Source of the DNA: Sphingomonas hylomeconis | Lineage (GTDB): Bacteria; Pseudomonadota; Alphaproteobacteria; Sphingomonadales; Sphingomonadaceae | Direction: 5' to 3' | Length of the DNA stretch: 64,000 bases | NCBI RefSeq assembly: GCF_025370105.1 | Contig: NZ_JANQBK010000001.1 | Coordinates: 705,056-769,055, forward strand | In this document: positions 28,516-40,501 of the stretch, one piece after another | How the letters are laid out: each line of letters begins with the position of its first letter | How positions within the stretch are numbered: position 1 is the stretch's first letter | The notes under the pieces: generated by a model | What the model was told of the DNA's origin: nothing | The model's database searches: none | Seen by the model: only the letters and a program-made list of their open reading frames with translations | Program-made: the position numbers and the translations under genes

Positions 28516-29943
28516 ATGGGCCGTGTTCCGATCAGCAAACCATCGCGTGCTACGGGACCTTCGCGCCTTGCGTCGGGCGGCGGCGACAGCGTGCTGCTGT
28601 CTGCCAATGCGCCTGCCGAGACGGTCGTCGCAACGCCGTCGCGACCGCGTGCTGCGCTCGTCGGCGAACGCCAGTCGACGGATCGAACAGATTGGCCGCG
28701 ATTGAACAGCTGGACGTTTCTTGCACTGATCGAGATCTCCAATTTCGATGCGCTGCGCCGCCATCTCGGGCGCCATCGCGGCGATGAACTGGTCCTCGAC
28801 GTTGCCGATCGTATTGCGCGGGTGCTGCCCGACGCACGCGTCGGCATCGTCGGGCGCGCGTTGCTGGAAATCGCGTTCGAAGGCGATGCCGTGGCCGATC
28901 TCGACAGCGCCATCGCCGACCTCGCGGTACACCTGGACGCGCCGTTCGATCTCGACGGCGAACCGCATGTCCTGAAGGTGCTGCTCGCCGCGGCGGCGGC
29001 GCCGGTCGGCCATACCGAAGACGTGCGGTTGATCGAAGAAGCGGAGGCAGCGCTGGCGCAGGCGCGCGTCGACCAGAAAGCCATCGTGCGCGATCTTTCC
29101 GCCGGCACCCCGGCGTTCGACAAGCTGACCCTGGCGCGCGAACTGACCGCAGCGATCGCCAATCGCGACATGTTCCTGCAATACCAGCCCAAGGTGCATG
29201 TCCGGCGGCAGGAGATCGCCAGCGCCGAGGCACTGGTCCGCTGGCAGCACCCGACCCGCGGCCTCGTCCTGCCCGGCGATTTCATTCCGCTGGCCGAGGA
29301 AATCGGCGAGATCGGCGCGCTGACGCTATGGACGCTGGAGCGGGTGATCGCCGATCAGAAGATCCTCGCCGCGGACGGGCACGATCTGACGATCTTCATC
29401 AATATTTCCGGCCAGCTGCTCGCCGACACCGCCTTTGTCGATAGCGCCTGCGCGATGGTGCGCAGCCACGGTGCCAAGATCGGCTTCGAGATCACCGAAA
29501 CCTCGGTCATCCGCGATCCGCAGGTGGCGATCGCCCACCTCCAGACCTTTGCCGATGTCGGCATCACGATCGCGATCGACGATTATGGCGCCGGGCTGTC
29601 CTCGCTGGCCTATCTCAAACAACTGCCGGCGCGCGAACTGAAGATCGACAAGTTGTTCGTCCTGCAGCTGACCAGCAGTCACCGCGATCCGCTGATCGTG
29701 CGGTCGACGATCGATCTGGCCCATGCGTTGGAGATGGAGGTCACGGCAGAAGGTGTCGAAACCCAGGCGGCGCTCGCCTTGCTGACCGTGATGGGCTGCG
29801 ACATGGTGCAGGGCTATCTGATCAGCCGGCCGATCTCGATCGACGCCTTCCGCCAATATCTGCGCGACGATCGGCTGAAGCTGGGCGAAGACAGCCGCCA
29901 TTCCATGTTCTCGCGTCCGGCAAGCTTCTGGAAGAGCGCCTGA
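28516..29943 (+). CDS. EAL-domain c-di-GMP phosphodiesterase with degenerate GGDEF
   Basis: 475 aa. The first about 60 residues are unstructured, then a degenerate GGDEF-like domain (about 65-205; no GG(D/E)EF signature, VGRALLEIAFEG in its place) and an EAL domain (about 215-460). The EAL motifs are kept: E238-A-L-V-R-W, the FINISGQLL Asn site, the DDYGAGLSS metal loop and AEGVETQAAL. It is predicted to break down c-di-GMP. It is first of three consecutive plus-strand signalling genes. The ATG at 28516 is used; no strong ribosome site is seen. Confidence 0.9.
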   Translation: MGRVPISKPSRATGPSRLASGGGDSVLLSANAPAETVVATPSRPRAALVGERQSTDRTDWPRLNSWTFLALIEISNFDALRRHLGRHRGDELVLDVADRIARVLPDARVGIVGRALLEIAFEGDAVADLDSAIADLAVHLDAPFDLDGEPHVLKVLLAAAAAPVGHTEDVRLIEEAEAALAQARVDQKAIVRDLSAGTPAFDKLTLARELTAAIANRDMFLQYQPKVHVRRQEIASAEALVRWQHPTRGLVLPGDFIPLAEEIGEIGALTLWTLERVIADQKILAADGHDLTIFINISGQLLADTAFVDSACAMVRSHGAKIGFEITETSVIRDPQVAIAHLQTFADVGITIAIDDYGAGLSSLAYLKQLPARELKIDKLFVLQLTSSHRDPLIVRSTIDLAHALEMEVTAEGVETQAALALLTVMGCDMVQGYLISRPISIDAFRQYLRDDRLKLGEDSRHSMFSRPASFWKSA

Positions 29944-29998
29944 CCGGCGGCGCGCGGCCTTAGCCCGAATTTAAGGGGTTCTGGCTAATCGCGATTGG

Positions 29999-32473
<2,475 letters not shown>

Positions 32474-32528
32474 GACGATAGGCTCCCCCGACCATGCCGC
32501 AGACCAAACCTACCCGGGCGACACAGCC

Positions 32529-32918
32529 ATGAACGTCCTCTTCATCGAGGACGATACGATGAATCGGCGTGTGGTCAGCGATATGCTCGACGTCGCCGGC
32601 GCGACGATGACCGGCGCCGAAAGCGCGGAAATCGGCCTCAAGCTGCTCGACGAGAACGATTATGCGATCATCCTGATCGACCTGCGCATGCCCGGCATGG
32701 ACGGCATCACCGCGATCAAGCACATCCGCGCTCGCGGCGACGCGAAAGCCAAGTTGCCGATCATCGTGGTCACCGCGGATACCGCGATCGATCTGCGCGA
32801 ACGCTGCATCGCGCAGGGCGCGGACGACGTGTTGTTCAAGCCGGTGGCGATGGATTCGCTGTTCGATGCGATGGGCCGCATGCTGGCCAAGGCGGCCGGC
32901 GACGGGATGATCGGCTGA
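32529..32918 (+). CDS. Single-domain response regulator
   Basis: 129 aa receiver without an output domain. Acidic pocket E7-D8-D9, phospho-acceptor Asp51 in LIDLRMPGMDG, Thr82 and Lys104 in FKPVA are all present, so it should be phosphorylatable. It follows the hybrid kinase by 55 nt and is its likely partner, acting by protein-protein contact like DivK or CheY types. Confidence 0.93.
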   Translation: MNVLFIEDDTMNRRVVSDMLDVAGATMTGAESAEIGLKLLDENDYAIILIDLRMPGMDGITAIKHIRARGDAKAKLPIIVVTADTAIDLRERCIAQGADDVLFKPVAMDSLFDAMGRMLAKAAGDGMIG

Positions 32919-32931
32919 GCCTCGCCCGCGG

Positions 32932-33768
32932 CTAGTCGCGCTGTCGCAAGGCGTCGGCGAGGGACGCCGTCGCGCTGCCGCGCCGAGCCGGCTTGGGTTG
33001 GGTCTCGGCCGGCGCCCAGCCGGTGAGATACACGATATCGAAGCGTTCCGCGGTGCGCCCGTCGGGATCGGCACGCGCGGCGAACGCTTGCGCCGCCCGC
33101 GCGAGCGTATCGCGGGTGAGCGGCGGCGTACCCGGCATCAGGTTGGTCGCAGCCATGCCGCGCAGATCGCGGATCAGGCCGAACAGATCGCCATAGCGCA
33201 CCGAAAGCGTCTCGATATCGGCAACCGGCAGCGCGAAGCCGGCACGGGCGAGCAGATCGCCACCGGCGCGCACATCGACCTGCGGGTGGATCCGCGCCGC
33301 CGGGGCATCGCCCTCCGCCGCACGCAATGCCGCACGCAGCGTCGACAGCGTGGCGCCACCGGTAAAGGCGGCCAGCAACAAGCCGTCGGGGCGCAGCGCA
33401 CGCCGCGCCAGCGCCAGCGCACCGGGCAGGTCGCTGACCGTATCGAGCGTGCCGACGGACACGATCAGATCGAACGAGGCGTCGGGAAAAGTCGGGCGAT
33501 CCTCGTCCGCCTGCACCCCGCCGGCCGCCCCGGCGAACGCCGCGCCGGGATCTATCCGGGTGATCCGCGCGCCGGGTGGCGGCGCGAACGCACCGTCGAA
33601 ACAGCCGAGATCGAGCACATCCTCGAAGCGTCGCGTCACGCTGTCGAGCCGCTCGGCGATGCCATCGAGCATCTGCGCGCGCAGGAAATCGAACGCGGCA
33701 TAGGCGGGTTGGGCGCGATCGCGGCGCAGGCGGCGGAGCGAACGGTCGAAGATTTCGGGTGGGGTCAC
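32932..33768 (-). CDS. SAM-dependent methyltransferase (NDUFAF5/BioC-like)
   Basis: About 278 aa class-I methyltransferase with SAM-binding DVLDLGCFDGAF (motif I), DLIVSVGTLDTVSDLPGAL and the RPDGLLLAAFTGG strand. The C-terminal AATNLMPGTPPLTRD segment is typical of the NDUFAF5-like group seen in alphaproteobacteria. The GTG start at 33768 (VTPPEIFDRSLRRLRRD) is favoured because it begins at the conserved segment; an ATG at 33810 would place its start next to that of comF. The natural substrate is unknown. Confidence 0.85.
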   Translation of the reverse strand: MTPPEIFDRSLRRLRRDRAQPAYAAFDFLRAQMLDGIAERLDSVTRRFEDVLDLGCFDGAFAPPPGARITRIDPGAAFAGAAGGVQADEDRPTFPDASFDLIVSVGTLDTVSDLPGALALARRALRPDGLLLAAFTGGATLSTLRAALRAAEGDAPAARIHPQVDVRAGGDLLARAGFALPVADIETLSVRYGDLFGLIRDLRGMAATNLMPGTPPLTRDTLARAAQAFAARADPDGRTAERFDIVYLTGWAPAETQPKPARRGSATASLADALRQRD

Positions 33769-33810
33769 GGCGGGTCTTGTGCCGCGTGGGAGACGCGGCG
33801 ACAAGAGCAT

Positions 33811-34545
33811 GTGTCGCCCTTGCTCCGGCCTTTGCACTTCGTCGCCGGCCTCGCGCTGCCGCCGCGCTGCCCGGGATGCGGAGCTGTGGTGGCGGAGGAT
33901 CATGTCTTTTGCGCCGCCTGTTTCGGGGCGCTTCGGTTCCTCGGGCCGCCCTGGTGCGCCGGCTGCAACCTGCCGTTCGACTATGACCGCGGGGAGGGGG
34001 CGTTATGTGGCGCATGCCTGGCCCGGCCGCCGCGCCATGCCGGGCTGCGCGCGGCGGTGGCCTATGGCGAAGTCGCCCGGACGGTGGCGCTGCGGCTCAA
34101 ATATGGCGGCCGCACCGCCTTTGCCGAAACGGTCGCGCGGCAGATGCTGCGCTGGATGCCGGCGGATGCGGGGTTGATCGTGCCGGTGCCGCTGCACCGC
34201 TGGCGCATCTGGTCGCGCGGTTTCAACCAGGCGGCGTTGATCGCGCAGGCGCTAGCGCGCGGCAGCGGCGTACCCGCCGATCTCACCGTGATCGGGCGCG
34301 TCAGGGCGACGCCGATGCTGCGTGGGCTGGGCGCGACGGGCCGCGCCAAGGCGGTCGCCGGGGCCTTTCGGGTCGATCCTGGTGCGCGCGACCGGGTGCG
34401 CGGCAGGGCCGTCGTGCTGGTCGACGACGTGCACACCAGCGGCGCCACGACGGACGGTTGCACCCGCGTTCTGCTCCGCGCCGGGGCGGCCCGCGTGACG
34501 ATCCTGTGCTGGGCCCGCGTGCTGCGCGACCAGCCGGCGGATTGA
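33811..34545 (+). CDS. comF: ComF-family phosphoribosyltransferase-like protein
   Basis: 244 aa. N-terminal double zinc ribbon with CPGCG, CAAC, CAGC and CGAC pairs, then a PRTase-type domain with VVLVDDVHTSGAT (PRPP loop) and PVPLHRWRIWSRGFNQ. The family is linked to DNA uptake or DNA processing in competence, but in most proteobacteria its job is undefined. It starts at GTG 33811 and is divergent from the methyltransferase. grxC follows 31 nt downstream. Confidence 0.88.
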   Translation: MSPLLRPLHFVAGLALPPRCPGCGAVVAEDHVFCAACFGALRFLGPPWCAGCNLPFDYDRGEGALCGACLARPPRHAGLRAAVAYGEVARTVALRLKYGGRTAFAETVARQMLRWMPADAGLIVPVPLHRWRIWSRGFNQAALIAQALARGSGVPADLTVIGRVRATPMLRGLGATGRAKAVAGAFRVDPGARDRVRGRAVVLVDDVHTSGATTDGCTRVLLRAGAARVTILCWARVLRDQPAD

Positions 34546-34576
34546 CAATGGCGCCCCCGCACCACATTTCAGCATC

Positions 34577-34834
34577 ATGGCTAAAGTAGAAATCTATACC
34601 AAAGCGTTCTGCCCGTACTGCGCGCGCGCAATGAAGCTCCTGTCATCCAAGAATGTCGAGGTCGAGGAATTCGACATCACGATGGGTGGTCCCAAGCGCG
34701 CCGAGATGCTCGAACGCGCCAACGGCGGCAGCACGGTTCCGCAGGTGTTCATCGACGGCAAGCATGTCGGCGGGTCGGACGATCTTGCCGCGCTGGAACG
34801 CGCCGGCAAGCTGGATGCGCTGCTGGCCGCATGA
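34577..34834 (+). CDS. grxC: Glutaredoxin 3
   Basis: 85 aa thiol-disulphide oxidoreductase that uses glutathione. Active-site C12-P-Y-C15, the cis-Pro segment TVPQVFIDG and the GGSDDL glutathione-binding loop are all present. The stop overlaps the next start (ATGA). Confidence 0.95.
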   Translation: MAKVEIYTKAFCPYCARAMKLLSSKNVEVEEFDITMGGPKRAEMLERANGGSTVPQVFIDGKHVGGSDDLAALERAGKLDALLAA

Positions 34835-35652
34835 GGGCGGCGGTGCTGCAGATGACCAGCGGGATCGATCCCGCGGTCAATGCACGCACGTTGCAAACGG
34901 CGATCGCCGGCGCCGCGGCGCGCGGCGCGGCGATGCTGTTCACCCCCGAAATGGCCGGGCTGCTCGATAGCGATCGGGCGCGCGCTGCTGCCAACATCGT
35001 CGCCGAGGACGCCGATCGGGTGCTGGCGGCGGTGCAGGCCGCCGCCGCCGAACACGGTATTTGGGTGCATCTCGGTTCGCTGGCGGTGCGCCGCCCCGAT
35101 GGCCGGTTCGCCAATCGCGGTTTCGTGATCGACGAGCGCGGCGTGATCCGCGCGCGCTACGACAAGCTCCATTTGTTCGATGTCGATCTGCCGGGGGGCA
35201 TTTCCTGGCGTGAATCCGCGGCGTACGCGCCGGGCGAAAGCGCCTGCGTCGTCGCGAGCTCGATCGGGCAAATCGGCCTGTCGATCTGCTACGATCTGCG
35301 ATTTGCCGATCTGTATCGCGCGCTGAGCGACGCCGGGGCGACGATCCTGACGGTGCCGGCGGCGTTTACCCGCCCGACCGGTGCGGCGCATTGGCACGTG
35401 CTGTTGCGCGCGCGCGCGATCGAGGCGGGGGCGTGGGTGATCGCCGCGGCGCAGACCGGTGTGCATGAAGACGGACGCGAGACGTTCGGCCATGCGCTGG
35501 TGATCGATCCATGGGGCGAGATCCTGCTCGACATGGGCGAGGCGCCGGGGCTGGCGCTGGTCGATATCGATGCTGAGCGCGTCGCCGAGGTGCGTGCGCG
35601 CCTTCCCGTGCTCGCCCATCGCCGCGCGATCCCCAGGGTCGGCATGGCATGA
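34831..35652 (+). CDS. Carbon-nitrogen hydrolase (nitrilase superfamily, Nit-like)
   Basis: 273 aa amidase-fold enzyme with the Glu-Lys-Cys triad in FTPEMAG, RYDKLHLFDVD and SICYDLRF. The sequence best fits the Nit1/Nit2 branch (deaminated glutathione amidase or omega-amidase), which suits its position coupled to grxC. The start overlaps the grxC stop by 4 nt, and its own stop overlaps the DUF1178 start by 4 nt. Confidence 0.92.
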   Translation: MRAAVLQMTSGIDPAVNARTLQTAIAGAAARGAAMLFTPEMAGLLDSDRARAAANIVAEDADRVLAAVQAAAAEHGIWVHLGSLAVRRPDGRFANRGFVIDERGVIRARYDKLHLFDVDLPGGISWRESAAYAPGESACVVASSIGQIGLSICYDLRFADLYRALSDAGATILTVPAAFTRPTGAAHWHVLLRARAIEAGAWVIAAAQTGVHEDGRETFGHALVIDPWGEILLDMGEAPGLALVDIDAERVAEVRARLPVLAHRRAIPRVGMA

Positions 35653-36113
35653 TCGTGTTCGATCTGAAATGCGGGCACAACCACGTGTTCGAGGCGTGGT
35701 TCGGTTCGAGTGCGGCGTTCGAGGAGCAGCGCGCACGCGGTCTGGTGACCTGCCCGATGTGTAGCGACACGCAGGTGGAAAAGGCGCTCATGGCGCCCAA
35801 CCTCGGCGCGCGAAGCAACAGCAAGGCAGCGCCGACGCCGGCTTCCAACCAGTCGGACAAGCCGGTGCTGACGCCGGAGGTGATGAAGGCGGCGCTACAC
35901 GCGCTGGCCGAGGCGCAGGGCAAGGCGCTCAAGGAATCGCAATGGGTGGGCCGCGCCTTTGCCGATCGCGCCCGCGCGATGCATGCCGGCGAGGAAGCGA
36001 TCGCGCCGATCCACGGCCAATCGACGCGCGCGGAAGCCGCGGCCCTGCTCGACGAAGGGGTGGCAATCGCGCCATTATTGCTGCCGGTGTTGCCGCCGGA
36101 GACCTTGAACTGA
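35649..36113 (+). CDS. DUF1178 protein
   Basis: 154 aa, full DUF1178 family form: an N-terminal zinc-binding region (MIVFDLKCGHNHVFEAWFGS and CPMC), a low-complexity linker and a C-terminal helical region (VGRAFADRARAMHAGE). Its function is unknown, but linkage to a Nit-type hydrolase and grxC recurs in alphaproteobacteria. It is the last gene of the three-gene overlap chain, after which the recognisable core block ends. Confidence 0.92.
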   Translation: MIVFDLKCGHNHVFEAWFGSSAAFEEQRARGLVTCPMCSDTQVEKALMAPNLGARSNSKAAPTPASNQSDKPVLTPEVMKAALHALAEAQGKALKESQWVGRAFADRARAMHAGEEAIAPIHGQSTRAEAAALLDEGVAIAPLLLPVLPPETLN

Positions 36114-36365
36114 ACGGTGTTCTGACCGACCCGCGGAACGCTGCGTCGAGTGACTAACCCAGGCGCCCCTCGCTAGTAACCGCAGTGTCCATTCAGCTCT
36201 GGGGAATAAGGCAACGGTTACTCGACACCGACGACTTGGACGACTTGGACGCCTTCGATATCATCCACCAGCCTGTCTTCCCGGATGACCGTGCTTCGAG
36301 CAGGACTGCGATTCGCGGCCCGCTCTGCATCATCGTGAGGAGGCGAGTGACCGTACCTCGTCGGT

Positions 36366-36662
36366 TCACCCCACCAGAACGTCGTTAAACGCGATCAGCG
36401 CCGGTGCGACGAGCGCGTAAACAGCCACGATCGCCCGCGTGCTATTGGCATATCCCCGCGCGGCCAGGAACCAGCCGAAAATCCACGGCAATATGAGGAG
36501 ACCGACAATCAGCCGGCCGCTTGGAGTCCGCCTGACTTGGGGCGATCCACCCAGCGCCTCCACATCGAACGTCATCCGGTCAAAGCTAACTTCTTCGTGT
36601 TCACGCTTGCGCGCAGCGATCTCCGCAATATCCCTGCGCGCCGATTTACGATTACCTGCCAC
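36366..36662 (-). CDS. Small two-helix membrane protein
   Basis: 98 aa, family not recognised. Charged N-terminus (about 1-48), then two predicted membrane helices (LIVGLLILPWIFGWFLAARG and AIVAVYALVAPALIAFNDVL). The GTG start is preceded by GGAAC. The segment before it (36114-36365) shows no credible gene. Confidence 0.55.
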   Translation of the reverse strand: MAGNRKSARRDIAEIAARKREHEEVSFDRMTFDVEALGGSPQVRRTPSGRLIVGLLILPWIFGWFLAARGYANSTRAIVAVYALVAPALIAFNDVLVG

Positions 36663-36923
36663 TCGACTTAGTTCCTATTCTTTACGCACGTCAATTTTGC
36701 CTAGACTGTACACCAGGGTCGCCCTGCAAGGCATTCGCAGAAATATCATAGCCGCGATCACGGCGCGGCTATGTCGAGATCGGTCGCGCGCAGCATGCGG
36801 AGTCCATCATTCCCTGATGCCCCCGCTCCGCCCATCGACGCCACGGTGCGCGTCGTCGCGACGGCAGCCGTTTTTGTGAGGATCTACCATTGCGCCGATA
36901 TGGCAGAATGGCAAAGAGGCGGC

Positions 36924-37076
36924 ATGGACAACAGCCAAATCCGGTTCGTGGAACGCAGCGGTAGACCGAGGCCGAAGAAGCGGGGGCTGGAATTCACGCC
37001 GAACCATGCACTGCTGATAATTGTCCTCGTCCTGATCGCGGCTGCTGCAGCCTTCTCGATCTGGTACGATCGCTGA
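36924..37076 (+). CDS. Small single-helix membrane protein (50 aa)
   Basis: MDNSQIRFVERSGRPRPKKR leads into a C-terminal membrane helix (ALLIIVLVLIAAAAAFSIWY). The positive N-terminal half and the helix predict a cytoplasm-in, tail-anchored form. The ATG at 36924 has AGAGG nearby; an ATG at 36900 is in frame but has no ribosome site. Confidence 0.55.
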   Translation: MDNSQIRFVERSGRPRPKKRGLEFTPNHALLIIVLVLIAAAAAFSIWYDR

Positions 37077-37079
37077 ACA

Positions 37080-37804
37080 ACGGACGCAAGTATTAAGACG
37101 CCAGCGGCTGCCGGTCGTTCATGCCGGTAGAACTCGCATGACGGTGCAATTTATATCGCCGCCGACCGCGCCGATGCGGAAGCCCCATCGATCATTTTAG
37201 ATTGGTTGCCTCAGCGCGTGATTTTACGGTCATTATGCTGCTCGCGGGACATGGCCTTCATTATCCGCCGCAAATCTGGCCCATCCCCATCCGAAGACCG
37301 TGCCTGCAGAACCGCGCGCCCAGCCGAGACGCCAGCGCTTGGCACCGCTTCATACTGGGCTTGCCCGATGGAAAACGTCGCCACCAGGCCCGTCAAAATG
37401 CGCTATCTTCACAACAGGCTGCGCACTGCGAATAGGGTTGGCGCGGTGGATCGAGGCGCCCGCCACAGCCGCGACACACGGTGCCGTGACGTGCTGCCTT
37501 ATACCGTTGAAGAACCAGCCGAGCAGACCGCGACCAAGACAGAAAAGCTTTTGCCAAGAGAGCCAAGCGGTCGTTAATCCCATTTATAGCCAGTCTTTTG
37601 ACAACTGTATTTCGTTCGACGAGCACTCATAGCCTTCATCGTCGGGCGAGGCCTTAAAGCAGGTTAGATGAACTGGTGAAACGGGGCCGGTACGTTGCCG
37701 ATGGCAGGATGCACGGTGTCTATGACATATGGTTATCTTCCCAGCGCATCGCCAACCTGCCTGGCTGAACAGCCTCAGCGCTTTTCCGCAGGTGCTACGT
37801 TCCG
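37080..37804. other. Gap without a supported gene
   Basis: Several short frames exist on both strands but none has convincing codon use. The best is a minus-strand frame at 37393-37626 whose product ends in a CRGCGGRLDPP...CAACCE zinc-ribbon-like segment; it may be a small gene or a decayed one, and is not called. No RNA gene was recognised. Confidence 0.5.
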
Positions 37805-39793
37805 TTACCGTGGAAGCGCCGCTGCCACGGGGCCGCGCAATATGGGGGCATAGAAACGCGCACCTTCCACGCTAAGGTGATGGGCGTCGCGGAACAGCAG
37901 GTGCCCGTTTCGCACAGGGCTGCAGGTCCGTGCCCGGCACAGGGTGCGGGCGGGGTGGATGACGGTCACCTGGCCCGAGGCGGCACGCGCGTCCATAATC
38001 TTGACGATGTCTTTGCGAACGTCGGGGGCAACGGCTTCGGGGCGATCGCAGCTTGCGGCGGGCAGCTCGTCTCGTAGCGCGCGCGCCACGCAGTTGCGTG
38101 GTGACCGCGTGAATTCGGGAAGCTGATCGATCAGCAATACATGGGCGCCGGTCGATCGGGCGGCCTGTACCGCGGCTCCAAGTCCGATCGCGAACAAGCG
38201 GCGGGCCTCGTCTGCTGACGCGCGCTTGCCCTCACGTGTCGTGAACCAGCGGTCGCTCGTATCATCGGCGCGACGCGAGGGAATGAACGCCGTCCATCGT
38301 GCCGCGAGAATAACGAGCCGCAAGTCCGCGATGCTGGCCATTTTTGCAGGCATCGCAGCGTTAGCTTTCATGCATTTCCGGCCGACCGGTCCGCCTGCCG
38401 TGAGGATCGCAAGCGAAACGCCGATGAGTGGCGGGCAGGACCGTACCGAGGCCAATACGACAGTATAGCCGAGCGGGTTTAGCTGGCTCGCGATCGCGGC
38501 TGAGAAATGTTCGGCGTGGGAATCCCCCCAAATTACCACCGTGCCGCGCTTTGCCGAGGTCGCGACATGGCCGCACATCGTCGGCTGACTGGGCACTATC
38601 CCGCGCACGCATGGGGGCAGCAATGCCGACGCGAACTGGCCGTCGGCGTTGACCTGCAACACCCGCGGATCAACGCGTTGCGGGAAGCCATGTGCCAGCG
38701 TCAGGACGATGCCGCCGGCAGCGAACGGCACAAGGGCGGCGAGCGCGACGGTCAGACGACGGGCGGGGCGTGCGGCAAAGGTTCGACGTCTCACCGGGCA
38801 CTCGATCCAACGCCACGAAATGTAAGAGATCGGAAGCGCTACGATGACGATGACCAGCGCCTGCAGGACGGTTGGCGTGCTGTCCGAACGAAGGCCGAAG
38901 AACGACAGCAGCGGCCAGTGCCAGAGATACAGCGAATAGGAGATCAGACCCAGTCCGACCAGCGGGGGAAGCGCCAAGATGCGTGATCCGGCATTGCCCT
39001 CTGTCCGGCCGGCCCAGATCACCATCGCGGCCCCGAGCACCGGGGGGATCGCCGCAAAGCCCGGGAAAGCGGTACCCGCATCGAATTCGTATATCGCATA
39101 GCCAATCATCGCCAGGCCGATAAGGGCAACAGCCGTGGCTGTTCGTCGCCCGGTGGGGCGCGTGTCGACTACGGCGAGAAGACAGCCGATCAGCAATTCC
39201 CATGCGCGCGGCGGGAGCAGGTAAAAGGCTGCCGTCGACGGTCGCCGTACCAGGATCTCGGCCAGTCCCAGCGAAACCAACGCCGCGGCAGCGATAAGCC
39301 AGGGCAATGCTCGGACGGGAAGGTACCGGTTGATCAGCCAAAGCACCAAGGGGAAGACGAGATAGAATTGTTCCTCGACGCCCAGCGACCAGAGATGGAG
39401 CAGCGGCAGGTCGAGCGCTTCCGGGCCAAAATATCCTGACGATTTCCAGGCGAAGACGTTCGGCACCAGCAAGCCCGTCGCTGCCAGTTCCCGGGCATAA
39501 AACTCCATTTCCCGCGGCAGCAGGATCACCCAGGCGGCGATCGTCGCTACCGTAAGCATCGCCAGCAGGGCGGGTAGAAGCCTGCGAGCCCGGCGCTCGT
39601 AGAAGCGGATGAAACTGAACGCTTCATCCTCCCCGATCAGGCGGGTGATCAGAAAGCCGGATATGACGAAGAACACGTCCACGCCGACATAGCCCCCCGT
39701 AAAACCGGGCATGCGCGCGTGGCACAGTACCACCGCGGCAATCGCAATGGCGCGAAGGCCGTCGATGTCCGGCCGGTACGATTTAGTGGTCAA
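37805..39793 (-). CDS. OafA/YrhL-type acyltransferase with C-terminal SGNH domain
   Basis: About 663 aa. The N-terminal acyltransferase-3 domain (about 1-340) has SYRPDIDGLRAIAI, the GGYVGVDVFFVISGFLIT segment, RRARRLLPA and about ten membrane helices. The periplasmic SGNH domain (about 420-663) keeps the Ser in VVIWGDSHAEHF and the Asp/His in FRDAHHLSVEGA. It probably O-acetylates a surface polysaccharide. The TTG at 39793 has AAGGAC at good spacing; the frame is open to 40024 but those residues do not resemble the family. Confidence 0.9.
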   Translation of the reverse strand: MTTKSYRPDIDGLRAIAIAAVVLCHARMPGFTGGYVGVDVFFVISGFLITRLIGEDEAFSFIRFYERRARRLLPALLAMLTVATIAAWVILLPREMEFYARELAATGLLVPNVFAWKSSGYFGPEALDLPLLHLWSLGVEEQFYLVFPLVLWLINRYLPVRALPWLIAAAALVSLGLAEILVRRPSTAAFYLLPPRAWELLIGCLLAVVDTRPTGRRTATAVALIGLAMIGYAIYEFDAGTAFPGFAAIPPVLGAAMVIWAGRTEGNAGSRILALPPLVGLGLISYSLYLWHWPLLSFFGLRSDSTPTVLQALVIVIVALPISYISWRWIECPVRRRTFAARPARRLTVALAALVPFAAGGIVLTLAHGFPQRVDPRVLQVNADGQFASALLPPCVRGIVPSQPTMCGHVATSAKRGTVVIWGDSHAEHFSAAIASQLNPLGYTVVLASVRSCPPLIGVSLAILTAGGPVGRKCMKANAAMPAKMASIADLRLVILAARWTAFIPSRRADDTSDRWFTTREGKRASADEARRLFAIGLGAAVQAARSTGAHVLLIDQLPEFTRSPRNCVARALRDELPAASCDRPEAVAPDVRKDIVKIMDARAASGQVTVIHPARTLCRARTCSPVRNGHLLFRDAHHLSVEGARFYAPILRGPVAAALPR

Positions 39794-40093
39794 GCCGCGT
39801 CCTTGACCTTGCCGCTCAGCGGCGATCTGGCTCTGCCAACCCTGTTGGTCGGTATTTGACGGTGAGCCAATATCATCTCCAAAGCGCCCGTTTCCCGCCG
39901 CTAAACTACGGAAACGTACGCGGCAATTTGCCACGTGCTTTTCCGCGCGCGCGGCGAGAAATGCCGCAGACGGAATCCGGCGGTACACGGGATATTCGAG
40001 GTTTGCTATTGAGCCTGACAGCACGCCGAGCGGAGCTGCGTCGACGCCGCTATAAAGGACTTAGCGGGCGTCGCCGTTGCCGGACTAGTCCTG

Positions 40094-40270
40094 CTATTTG
40101 TCGATCGTTCGCCAGTTGGCGGTGTTGGCGTAACGCATCATCGGCCGGGCGCACCGAGCGCAAACCGCGCGGTGGCCATCAAGAACGACGTAGCCCCGCT
40201 TTCGCGACCGGCGATGACCCAAAACCCGGCAGATCAGTCTTGAAATGTAATAGTGCCCATCGGCGGTCAT
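40094..40270 (-). CDS. Small zinc-ribbon-like hypothetical protein
   Basis: About 58 aa: MTADGHYYISRLICRVLGHR continuing to a CARCARPMMRY pair. The arrangement C...GH...CxxC resembles small conserved sphingomonad proteins of unknown function. No strong ribosome site is seen; in-frame TTG (40306) and GTG (40273) alternatives exist. The remaining 40271-40501 holds no supported gene. Confidence 0.5.
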   Translation of the reverse strand: MTADGHYYISRLICRVLGHRRSRKRGYVVLDGHRAVCARCARPMMRYANTANWRTIDK

Positions 40271-40501
40271 CACGCCGTTATGCCAGCAATTAGGAGAGGT
40301 GGACAATCAATTCGAACAACGCGCCGGATCTATCGGATTATCCTAACAAATGAAGGCTTCAACGTCATAACAAACATCAAGAATGGCCGGGGCTCATTTC
40401 AGCAGCGGGCAGCCATGCGCGCCCTCGACAAGCAACGGATTGGCATAAATAATGTTAGAAGGTCGCGTTGGCCGTGATCCGGCAATCGCGTTCCTGAACG
40501 A

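Noticed and set aside
36230..36252. Short GACGACTTGGA tandem duplication
   Set aside because: Only about two units; no array or coding context. No CRISPR-like spaced repeats were seen in the window.
37393..37626. Minus-strand frame ending in a zinc-ribbon-like segment
   Set aside because: Codon use unconvincing, no ribosome site; may be a remnant.
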